DNA from: Nemertoderma westbladi | Lineage: Eukaryota > Xenacoelomorpha > Nemertodermatida > Nemertodermatidae | Length of the DNA stretch: 38,006 nt | NCBI GenBank assembly: GCA_032718475.1 | Contig: JAUCBJ010003910.1 | Span: 1-38,006, forward strand | Direction of reading: 5' to 3' | Part shown: positions 29,467 through 38,006 of the stretch, piece by piece | How positions within the stretch are numbered: position 1 is the stretch's first letter | Layout of the letters: the number at the start of each line of letters is the position of its first letter | The notes under the pieces: generated by a model | What the model was told of the DNA's origin: nothing | Database searches by the model: none | Seen by the model: only the letters and a program-made list of their open reading frames with translations | Made by a program: the position numbers and the translations under genes

Positions 29467-31932
29467 GTCTCATGCAGTTGTTCACCGGAAGTCCGCCGCC
29501 ATAAACTCGCCCCGCTGTTCGTGAACCTCATCTGCGACGACTCCAGATGGGTTCGGATGGCGGCGTTCCAGACACTCGGGCCCTTTATATCGACATTCGC
29601 CGACCCGAATAAATCCTGTATGTACATCAACGGGGAGGGATCCTTGTGTTTCCGCGATTCGGGACGCTGCGATTCGGAGCACACCGGAAGTAAAGAGGAT
29701 CACACCGGAAGTCGGGAAGGGCCCATCGGAAGAGAAGAAGAGACGACCGGAAGTGGAGAGGAGACGACCGGAAGTGGAGAGGAGACGCCCGGAAGTCTAA
29801 GGAGTTGCGAACGCACTAGGGACGAAACGACTAACTCGGAAATGCATAGTGCGGAACCGGATGTGGATACTAGAGTCGGAGAGAGTGCGATGCATCCCGT
29901 AGATCCACTATCTGTAGATCCAACAGTTGAAGGTTCGACGATGTACCTAGACGCGCCCCTCAGCCCGGGTAGACGCAGCCCGGATGGCGACCCGTTGTAC
30001 AGACAGGACGCCACCGAGCACTGGGACCCCAACCAACCGGCGGACCGCGTCACCGAGTCCGCAGTTGTCAGCGACGTCCCCGGGGGACTCATCGCTCCCA
30101 GTGACGTCATCGTGGAGATCGTCGATCTGGACGAGAACACGGGGGATGGGGAGGAATCGAGTCTCGATCTGAACGCGTTCACTTCGGTCGCCTTCTGGCA
30201 GCAGCCGGTTGCCGCGTTCGATGCAGACACGCTGACCAGCGAGTTGGAAAGGTTGAATATTGATAATGACGTCACTGGTGACGTAATTTCTAGAGAGTTA
30301 GATGGCGATAGTAAAGAGAGATCGATTGCTACAGAGTCCAGTTCCATGGTAACTGTTGCCGAGGGAACAGGGCTGGATGAGGATGGGGCCGAAGACGAGA
30401 TGATGTGGACGTTGGAATGCGGCGAGAATATGGAGACAATAGGGCGGGCGTTGTATCGGGATGCGGAGCAGGCTAGGGGGGAGCGCTCCGTGCCGAGCTC
30501 GGTGGCATTCGATGGGGAGGTGGCGGTGGGGGGGTCGCAGCGGGGGGAAGGGGGGCAACAGCAGGGGGAAGGGGGGCAACATCGAGGGGAAGGGGGGCAA
30601 CAGCAGGGGGGAGGGGGGCAACAGCAGGGGGAAGGGGGGCAACAGCAGGGGGAAGGTGGACGTCCCCCCATGCCCCTCGAACACGCGCGCGAGACGCCTA
30701 GCAACACCAATACCGACGACGGTTTCCAACTAATGGGTTCCTCTTTGCCGAGCAGCTCGGTGACCGAGGGCATCCCGTTCCACCATCGGGTTGGGAACCC
30801 CCCGCTCCGTTACCTCGTCGACACGGCCCCGTTCCGCGACCTCGGGGACTCCGCCTTCTACCCGGAGCCGGAGTCGGACTCAGACGGCGGACTCCGAGGG
30901 GGGCGTTGCGTCCGGGAGCAGGACGTGGTGCCGCGCGAGCTGTTGGATAACTTCTGCTCCATGGTGGAGCCGTATCGCGCGCAGACCGTGGATCTCGAGA
31001 TCGCCAGGCATTGCGCCTACGCCCTGCCAAGCGTCGCCTTCACTCTCGGGCGCGACAACTGGGACTGTCTACGGGACGTCTACGACGCACTCGCCAGCGA
31101 TATGCAGTGGAAGGTGCGGCGCTCGTTGGCGCACTCGATCCACGAGATGGGCCGCATTCTGGGCGCCTCCATCACCGCTGTCGATCTCGTTCCCATATTC
31201 AACAGCTTCTGTCGGGACCTGGACGAGGTGCGAATCGGTGTGCTGCGTCACTACGCCGACTTCGTGGGACTGCTCGCGCCCTCCGCCCGATTCGATTACC
31301 TCACGAGGGTTAACGACTTCCTCAACACCGATAATTCCCGTAACTGGCGGTTTCGTCAGGAATTAGCGCGGCAGTTGGCGCTTCTCACCGACTTTTATAC
31401 CGAGCGGCAGATCGCCGAGTACATAGCGCCGTTAGCGCTGACGTTAAGCGCCGACAAAGTGGCCGAAGTTCGAGTCCACGCCTTCCGTTTGATCGGCGTC
31501 GTGTTGCGTCGTCTGAACGCCGCCGAGGCTAACAGTTCGCAGTCGCTAGGGGGCGCGCTGGTTGCGTCGTTAGTAACCCGGTACGCGTTGTGCCCCAAGT
31601 GGTTCGGTAGACACACGTTCGCCCTGGTCTGCCAGACCGTGTTGGAGGAGAACTCGAGTCCTCCGACTCAGTTCGCGGATTCTCTCCTTCCGAACCTCGT
31701 CCGATTGGCGACGGATCGGGTCGCCAATGTTCGGCTCGCGGTCGCGCGTACGCTAACGCGCTACGCCGCTAGTCCCGTTTACACGTCGCAACTCCGTGAC
31801 TCGCAACTCGACGGTCTGCATACTACGTTAGACGCCCTCCGGTCCGACTCCGATAAGGACGTCCGCTATTTCTCGACTCCGATCCCCTCTGAGACTGTGA
31901 GTTTCTCTGAACCCAGCGACTGCGAGTGCTAA
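29467..31932 (+). CDS. PPP4R1: PPP4R1 coding exon 2, through the stop codon
   Basis: Encodes residues 271-1091. The first 50 residues finish the N-terminal HEAT block (RRHKLAPLFVNLI, DDSRWVRMAAFQTLGPFIST). Residues of about 322-755 are low-complexity, acidic and Ser/Thr-rich, with TGSGEET repeats and a Gly/Gln repeat (about 628-668). From about 759 the conserved C-terminal block resumes: HCAYALPSVAFTLGRDNWDC, LASDMQWKVRRSLAHSIHEM, DLDEVRIGVLRH, DNSRNWRFRQELARQLALL, CPKWFGRHTF, DRVANVRLAVARTL and DSDKDVRYF shortly before TAA at 31930-31932. The order and endpoint match the complete PPP4R1 family. The predicted 1091 residues exceed the vertebrate protein (950 in human), mainly through the middle region. 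Having 821 codons in one exon is unusual for a gene that is many-exon in vertebrates. The exon is markedly GC-richer than its surroundings. Minus-strand open frames over it are shadows. Confidence 0.93.
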   Translation, partial: VSCSCSPEVRRHKLAPLFVNLICDDSRWVRMAAFQTLGPFISTFADPNKSCMYINGEGSLCFRDSGRCDSEHTGSKEDHTGSREGPIGREEETTGSGEETTGSGEETPGSLRSCERTRDETTNSEMHSAEPDVDTRVGESAMHPVDPLSVDPTVEGSTMYLDAPLSPGRRSPDGDPLYRQDATEHWDPNQPADRVTESAVVSDVPGGLIAPSDVIVEIVDLDENTGDGEESSLDLNAFTSVAFWQQPVAAFDADTLTSELERLNIDNDVTGDVISRELDGDSKERSIATESSSMVTVAEGTGLDEDGAEDEMMWTLECGENMETIGRALYRDAEQARGERSVPSSVAFDGEVAVGGSQRGEGGQQQGEGGQHRGEGGQQQGGGGQQQGEGGQQQGEGGRPPMPLEHARETPSNTNTDDGFQLMGSSLPSSSVTEGIPFHHRVGNPPLRYLVDTAPFRDLGDSAFYPEPESDSDGGLRGGRCVREQDVVPRELLDNFCSMVEPYRAQTVDLEIARHCAYALPSVAFTLGRDNWDCLRDVYDALASDMQWKVRRSLAHSIHEMGRILGASITAVDLVPIFNSFCRDLDEVRIGVLRHYADFVGLLAPSARFDYLTRVNDFLNTDNSRNWRFRQELARQLALLTDFYTERQIAEYIAPLALTLSADKVAEVRVHAFRLIGVVLRRLNAAEANSSQSLGGALVASLVTRYALCPKWFGRHTFALVCQTVLEENSSPPTQFADSLLPNLVRLATDRVANVRLAVARTLTRYAASPVYTSQLRDSQLDGLHTTLDALRSDSDKDVRYFSTPIPSETVSFSEPSDCEC
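29682..29793 (+). repeat. In-frame degenerate repeat in PPP4R1
   Basis: CACCGGAAGT(A/C), GAGACGACCGGAAGTGGAGA and ACGCCCGGAAGT recur, encoding TGS(K/R/G)E-type peptides. All units keep the reading frame. Confidence 0.75.
30538..30660 (+). repeat. In-frame 21-bp minisatellite in PPP4R1
   Basis: Six units of GGGGAAGGGGGGCAACAGCA(G) or close variants encode a seven-residue EGGQQQG repeat (one unit QHRG, one GGG). It is G-rich on the coding strand with repeated runs of four to six G, so it could form quadruplexes. It does not break the frame. Confidence 0.9.
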
Positions 31933-33380
31933 CCCCATCGAGTTACACATTAATTATGGAATATTAATTTCGCTATAAAATATTTTTCTCTCTAAATTAT
32001 CAGAGTTTAAATTAATTTGTTTCAGTTCATTCCCATAGAGTATGTTTTTTCGCAGTCGGGTATTAATTGTTGATTTATCGGTTGGAATGTACTTAATTAC
32101 AAAGTTTAATTTATTAATCAGCTGTAAAATTTACTAAACTACAATAATTAGTAGCGGATTTTCTCTCGGAGTCAGCGTTTTATTGATCTGATCATAATTT
32201 CATTATGAGGTTATTTTTCGGCTGCAAGAGTTTTTAGTGTATTAATTGTATAATTTGGGTGTTACGACATAAAATAAACACGTAGAATATACTGAAATCA
32301 AATTCAAACTAATAGTCTGTCAAACTAACTTGTTTTTTTTTAGTAAGATACACAACGTAATTAGGAGTCAACTTTACATTTTATTCTTTAAAAAAAATAA
32401 CCTTTAATGTTTCGAATCAAAATTATTGGATAAATTGCTATTTATTATTGGAAATTTTGTTTGAACATTTTTTTTTTATCACCCCCGGGATATAAAGTTT
32501 CCACATAGAAATACATCTTATTAACTGTATAAAGGTAAACAGATAACAGGAAAAAACAGATAGTAATATTATTACTTTTAAAAAATTTTTAAAATAAAAT
32601 TTGAAAAGTTTTTTATCACTTTTGGTGTTGATTTTTTGGAATCAAAATTATATGTGAATTATATGTCCATTAATCGATGAAGGGCGTTTTTGAGACACTT
32701 TCTCACTATCTACGTTTTAGAATTATAATTATGTCCACAAATCACAAACATGCTGGGCAAAACGAAAATGTTGATAGCATTTCCGTTTTAAAAGCGCCCA
32801 AAAATAAATGAAAATGAAAAATATAACGATTTCCCTGGCAAAATAAGAGCCATATTAACTACGCTTCCTTACTGTTCTTATTTAATAAGTTGAAATTGAG
32901 ATATAACAATAAACTCCACTTCTTAACTCTTGCAATTGAAACACGACCTCACCTAATTATATTGTTACAGTCTTACCGCCTGTGTCTATTATATACTTGC
33001 ATATTCCATTGGTTAGCTTTTACGATTAGCTGACACCTTCCTTACAACAACACTTATAAATAGGCCGAACTTATAACTTCCGATAATTAATTAATCTATG
33101 TGTAATTGTTGATACTTTTTGCCGAAATATGCATCGGGGTTCTTTAATTATAATTAATGTCCCAAAACGAATAACGATAAATTACGTGGCAAATTGCGGC
33201 AAACTATGAGTGACGAAGGTCAATCAATTGGCTGTTGGTTCTCAATGCCATTGATTTCTCAAATTAACTCTCGTTCATTCCCCCCTTCACAACCTTCCTC
33301 CTGTTCCTTTACTAAACTGTTTCGTCGCGCATAGTTTGTTAATTGATAAGCCTCGCGTACGCGCACGTACACTGTAACGC
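31933..33380 (+). other. PPP4R1 3' flank, AT-rich
   Basis: No further gene was seen. AATAAA at 32273-32278, about 340 nt after the stop, is a candidate polyadenylation signal; other A-rich hexamers occur further on. GC content falls sharply after the stop codon, marking the coding end. Confidence 0.45.
32273..32278 (+). promoter_or_regulatory. Candidate polyadenylation signal of PPP4R1
   Basis: A canonical AATAAA lies at a plausible 3' UTR distance. The downstream GU-rich element is not clear, so other sites remain possible. Confidence 0.3.
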
Positions 33381-35023
33381 GTACGTACTAGTCCCGCATG
33401 GTACCAGCTATGTACGTACTAGTCGCGTATGGTGCCAGCTATGTACGTACCAGTTGCGCATGGTGCCAGCTATGTACGTACTAGTCGCGTATGGTGCCAG
33501 CTATGTACGTACTAGTCGCGTATGGTACCAGCTATGTACGTACTAGTCGCGTATGGTACCAGCTATGTACGTACTAGTCGCGTATGGTGCCAGCTATGTA
33601 CGTACTAGTCGCGTATGGTGCCAGCTATGTACGTACTAGTCGCGTATGGTGCCAGCTACGTACGTACTAGTCGCGTATGGTGCCAGCTACGTACGTACTA
33701 GTCGCGTATGGTGCCAGCTATGTACGTACTAGTCGCGTATGGTACCAGCTATGTACGTACTAGTCGCGTATGGTGCCAGCTATGTACGTACTAGTCGCGT
33801 ATGGTGCCAGCTACGTACGTACTAGTCGCGTATGGTGCCAGCTATGTATGTACTAGTCGCGTATGGTACCAGCTATGTACGTACTAGTCGCGTATGGTGC
33901 CAGCTATGTACGTACTAGTCGCGCATGGTGCCAGCTATGTACGTACTAGTCCCGCATGGTGCCAGCTATGTACGTACTAGTCGCGCATGGTACCAGCTAT
34001 GTACGTACTAGTCGCGTATGGTGCCAGCTATGTACGTACTAGTCGCGTATGGTACCAGCTACGTACGTACTAGTCGCGTATGGTACCAGCTATGTACGTA
34101 CTAGTCGCGTATGGTGCCAGCTATGTACGTACTAGTCCCGCATGGTACCAGCTATGTACGTACTAGTCGCGTATGTTACCAGCTATGTACGTACTAGTCG
34201 CGTATGGTGCCAGCTATGTACGTACTAGTCGCGTATGGTGCCAGCTATGTACGTACTAGTCGCGTATGGTGCCAGCTATGTACGTACTAGTCGCGTATGG
34301 TGCCAGCTACGTACGTACTAGTCGCGTATGGTACCAGCTATGTATGTACTAGTCGCGTATGGTGCCAGCTATGTACGTACTAGTCGCGTATGGTGCCAGC
34401 TATGTATGTACTAGTCGCGTATGGTGCCAGCTATGTACGTACTAGTCGCGTATGGTGCCAGCTATGTACGTACTAGTCGCGTATGGTGCCAGCTATGTAC
34501 GTACTAGTCGCGTATGGTGCCAGCTGTGTACGTACTAGTCGCGTATGGTGCCAGCTATGTACGTACTAGTCGCGTATGGTGCCAGCTATGTACGTACTAG
34601 TCGCGTATGGTGCCAGCTACGTACGTACTAGTCGCGTATGGTACCAGCTATGTATGTACTAGTCGCGTATGGTGCCAGCTATGTACGTACTAGTCGCGTA
34701 TGGTGCCAGCTATGTACGTACTAGTCGCGTATGGTGCCAGCTACGTACGTACTAGTCGCGTATGGTACCAGCTATGTATGTACTAGTCGCGTATGGTGCC
34801 AGCTATGTACGTACTAGTCGCGTATGGTGCCAGCTATGTATGTACTAGTCGCGTATGGTGCCAGCTATGTACGTACTAGTCGCGTATGGTGCCAGCTATG
34901 TACGTACTAGTCGCGTATGGTGCCAGCTATGTACGTACTAGTCGCGTATGGTGCCAGCTATGTACGTACTAGTCGCGCATGGTACCAGCTATGTATGTAC
35001 GAGTCGCTTATGGTACCAGCTAC
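33381..35023. repeat. 31-bp tandem satellite, about 53 copies
   Basis: The unit reads GTACGTACTAGTCGCGTATG then GTGCCAGCTAT. Unit starts at 33381 and 34993 are separated by exactly 52 periods, so there is no net insertion or deletion across 1.6 kb. Point variants are common: GTGCC/GTACC, GCGTATG/CCGCATG/GCGCATG, TATGTACG/TACGTACG/TATGTATG. The unit has three CpGs and many small palindromes (GTACGTAC, ACTAGT, CGCG, GGTACC in variants). A multi-unit variant block recurs, starting at about 34307 and 34741 (14 units apart). Confidence 0.95.
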
Positions 35024-35660
35024 GTACGAACGTGTGCCGAGCCTAAAACTTTGAAACATTTCCTCTTAAATATTAACACTGTTGGTTCATTTATGTGAAG
35101 AATTTTTCATACTTGTTCAACAATGTAATCTTCTAAATAGTTAGAGCGTATATATATGTATGCCTAATTTCACCAATAAAATAATCTCACCTATTATGAG
35201 TAATTTTAGGTTGCATAATATCAGTGTTCTATTCAATAGTAAATATTATGAAATTAAATGCATCATCGGCCAAGTAATTATTTTTTTGCGCAATTTTTAA
35301 CTGATCGATCGATCGATACCTTTGAATAGGTTAAGTGCTAGCTTTAAATTTCATCCATGGTAAATTCATAACTATATACAGTGCACAGTTGTTTATTATT
35401 ATATAAATTCATAGTGCCTTGTTATATTATTGTAGCTATATATGTTGTATGGAAGTAATAATTTTAATTTATTGTATTTTATTAAACTACTATTATTATC
35501 GTAGTAGTGGTCTTTGTTGCAGAATAGTATATTAATTTACGTTAAATATATCATAATTTCATGATTCATTATGACAAATTGTATTAAACTACGTAAATTT
35601 ATATATAAAAACACCTTGACATATTTTTATAATTTTCGATGGGAACAGCTTATCCTAGTC
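35024..35660. other. AT-rich, no gene recognised
   Basis: Includes GATCGATCGATCGATA near 35306. No coding or structured feature was seen. Confidence 0.5.
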
Positions 35661-35735
35661 GGCATGACACCGACGTGGGATCGAACTTGTGACCTTAAGG
35701 TTGTAATACTGGCGTTCTAACTTTCTTGACCTACT
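35660..35735 (-). repeat. tRNA-derived remnant
   Basis: The minus strand reads AGGTCAAGAAAGTTAGAACG, then AACCTTAAGGTCACAAGTTC and GATCCCACGTCGG. AGTTCGATCCC is an almost consensus box B. GTCAAGAAAGTTAGA is a degenerate box A region. The acceptor stem does not close and the anticodon region is unclear, so a SINE head or tRNA pseudogene is likelier than a working tRNA. Confidence 0.45.
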
Positions 35736-35858
35736 ATAACATTACGTTTATTTATAACAGTTATTATAGTAACAGTTGTTATTGTTGCAGTAGGTAATGC
35801 TTCTTCCGCTAGCGGCTCAGGTAAAAGGTAGACATGGAAATACTACCTGATACCATGC

Positions 35859-37231
35859 GGCCCTTTCATTGCCAAACCCAGTATCTCAAAATTTTCAAAA
35901 AATGAGTTTATATATCATTCGAATCAGGAAACTGTTCTGCGTCTGTCTGTGAAGTTTCTAAGCATTTGAAGAAGGGGAAATAGGTGGTTTTGAATATTGC
36001 CAAAACCGCGTATCTCACCATTTTTACCACATTTTGATATTTCAAAACCCAGTATCTCATCTAGTTATATAGAAAATACATATAAAAATTACGTATAACA
36101 AAACCCAGTATCTCCAAAAATTGTATGTCAAAACCTGACTATGCCCCATTTTATGAGCAATTGCTCAATTCCGGAAAACAAATTCATATTTTTGACAACG
36201 TGGGTAATTTAACCAATAGCTTAACTAGGTACTGGCAAGTTTTTGTGGAAATTCATTGATGGGAACATCAATCATGTGTTGTCCAAAGTGGTGTGACAGT
36301 TCTAAAAATTAATACTGATGGAGATACTGGGTTTTGCAATGAATATATTGTCTATTTTAAGAACATATTTTATAATTCAAAACACAGTATCTTTCTTATG
36401 TTATATATACCACAGCAACTAACAGCTAACAACATGTAATATATTTCACATATTGTGAATTTATTTTTGTCAGCTACTGGGAGCCTTGTACCGGGTCCGG
36501 TTCTTGGTTTACATTCAGTGTCTTTTGCCATTCATTTTAAACTGCCCGTCTGTTGTACGATGTATTTTTGCAATGGAAAACAACCTTGTGGGTCCGAGGT
36601 TGCATCATGTACCGAAGGGAAAACAACGCCTTGTGGGGCTGCATCATGTACCGAAGGGAAAACAGAACCTTGTGGGGGTGCATCATGCACCGAAGGGAAA
36701 ACAACACCTTGTGGTGGTGCATCATGTACCGAAAGGAAAACAACACCTTGTGGGGGTGCATCATGTACCGAAGGGAAAACAGAACCTTGTGGGGCTGCAT
36801 CATGTACCGAAGGGAAAACAACAGCTTGCATGAATGAACAATTTCTTAAAAAGGTTCGATAATAATAATTGGTAATAAAAGGCTTGAATTATTTGAAACA
36901 AAGATTTGCCAAAAAGTTTTTTGGATAAGTTTTTTGGAGATACTGGGTTTTGGCATAAATCCAAAACCCAATATCTCCAAAACGTTTCATACCAAAACCC
37001 AGTATCAACGACTATGCCTCATTTCATGAGTAATAATTAAATTCTGGTAAATAGATTCCTGTTTTTTATTGGTTGGCTAAATTAACCAATGGCTGCCCTT
37101 GGTTCTGACAAATTTTGTATTCATTTCATAGCTTTGATAATCAATCGCAGAAGGTCCAAAGTTTTCCTAAGGTCAAGCGTTTTTCTCAAAATGAAAAATT
37201 TTGTGATACTGGGTTTTGGAATGAAAGGGCC
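35859..37231. mobile_element. 1.37-kb inverted-repeat element with CCCAGTATCTC motifs
   Basis: The left end reads GGCCCTTTCATTGCCAAACC then CAGTATCTCAAAATTTTC. The right end mirrors it (AAATTTTGTGATACTGGG, then TTTTGGAATGAAAGGGCC). The motif CAAAACCCAGTATCTC and close variants occurs about ten times inside, in both orientations. The element carries the 39-bp minisatellite at 36574-36835. No transposase was seen, and no target duplication could be identified at GGCCC. Confidence 0.7.
36574..36835. repeat. 39-bp minisatellite, about 7 units
   Basis: GCATCATGTACCGAAGGGAA starts units at 36602, 36641, 36680, 36719, 36758 and 36797, with a shortened unit before. Because 39 is divisible by three, several frames on both strands stay open. 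One plus frame gives a 13-residue Cys-rich repeat (CTEGKTTPCGGAS). The plus frame has no ATG before the first repeats except ATG at 36560, and a TTTTTGTCAG acceptor-like site lies at 36462-36471. I treat coding as unproven. Confidence 0.9.
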
Positions 37232-38006
37232 TCGTGTATGTCCGTAATTTAAGTCCTCATGGCCTCCCATCTGTCAATGCCTTTTTCCTAGGAGCTACAG
37301 GAACTTGTTATATATACAGACAACCGACTGATTAACCGTAAATATTGAGCTTCTTATTAGAACCAACACTCTATATAACTAAAACAGACAAGTAGTGCAC
37401 GCTCGTGGGACCTTCGCGTAGCACTAAGTCTAGTGCGAAACAGTACAATTAATGGACCAGGTCACTCCTCCAAATTTCAGATGAATATGATGGTTGGTTC
37501 TATAATTATAACTTCTCCAATTCGCCCCTTAGTGGGCAGACTGCCGTAACTATAGAAGTCTGTCTGTGTGTGGAATTTCACACTTGTATTGGGCTATATG
37601 TGTACAAAGTTCAGTTAGTGGTGCAAATTGACTGCAATTGAAAAAGTAATCTCCAGCGCAAATTGAACGCAAGTGAAATAAAGTTTATTATATTGTATTG
37701 TTTAGAAACACCGACACTATATATAACTACAGTAGCTACTTTCCGTTACAGTTGTACATTTAAATACATTTTGAAACCAACGAAACACATTTGGTGTTTG
37801 CAGCCCCTGAAATTGAAATTGCAAATGAAATTTAAAAAGTTTCGCAAATTTAAATATTAGAGGCCTAATTAAAAAATGTGGTCGAATATGATGTAATTTT
37901 GTGCGCTGATTTCAAAAGAAAAACGAGAAAGTATGAAAGCTAATATTAAAGTAGTAGCAATTTTGGTGAATATTGCGATTTCGCATCCTCACTGCTAGAT
38001 GGCGAC
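37232..38006. other. No gene recognised to window end
   Basis: AT-rich DNA. CACT(C/A)TATATA(A/T)ACTA words recur at 37369 and 37714. The open frame at 37663-37860 lacks recognisable content. Confidence 0.5.

Noticed and set aside
29700-30773. 357-codon minus-strand frame over PPP4R1 exon 2, rich in Cys/Pro
   Set aside because: It is the shadow of the G-rich coding strand; the plus frame has clear family homology on both sides.
36455-36862. A confident Cys-rich repeat gene
   Set aside because: The 39-bp unit keeps several frames open on both strands and sits inside a non-autonomous element; kept only as a testable finding.

Overview
This window is genomic DNA from an animal, probably an invertebrate; the phylum cannot be fixed from the sequence alone. 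The evidence is one recognisable nuclear gene with a GT-AG intron (the protein phosphatase 4 regulatory subunit PPP4R1), decayed APE-type non-LTR retrotransposons, hAT-type miniature elements with intact target duplications, tRNA-derived remnants, and AT-rich non-coding DNA around GC-rich exons. There is no bacterial operon, CRISPR array, rRNA gene or intact tRNA gene.

Layout. 1-10436: nested DNA transposons. An outer element begins at or just before base 1 and ends at 10436. It is interrupted by an inner element (3407-10269) that has 31-bp terminal inverted repeats and a TA target duplication, and that landed inside a tandem repeat unit of the outer element. Inside these lie a 545-bp element with a 9-bp target duplication (1957-2501), a hAT MITE with a perfect 8-bp duplication (4439-4725), foldbacks, a retrotransposon remnant, and two minus-strand segments (6672-6543 and 5584-5460) that read as phase-compatible exons of an unrecognised protein. 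10437-15003: a short inverted-repeat element, an RT scrap, and a 2.2-kb 5'-truncated non-LTR retrotransposon pseudogene (12451-14651).

15004-31932: PPP4R1 on the plus strand. It has two coding exons (15004-15813 and 29467-31932), an intron of 13,653 bp, and a predicted product of 1091 residues. The conserved HEAT-type N- and C-terminal blocks are separated by a long low-complexity acidic region. The intron holds a 142-copy, almost invariant 30-bp tandem array (18856-23107, about 31% of the intron), foldback elements, a strong 40-bp-arm hairpin (18386-18472), a 4.3-kb block of three related elements with hairpin ends (24411-28693), and an antisense 203-bp copy of the 3' end of the upstream retrotransposon (29068-29270).

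31933-38006: the 3' flank of the gene, a second tandem array (about 53 copies of a 31-bp unit, 33381-35023, no net indels), a tRNA-like remnant, and a 1.37-kb inverted-repeat element (35859-37231) that carries scattered copies of one subterminal motif and a 39-bp minisatellite.

Only PPP4R1 is a confident protein-coding gene. The rest is best read as layered mobile elements and satellites. The most unusual feature is the intronic 30-bp array: each unit carries a polyadenylation hexamer and a U1-like donor in the sense direction of PPP4R1, and the array appears to derive from one arm of an inverted repeat at its left edge.
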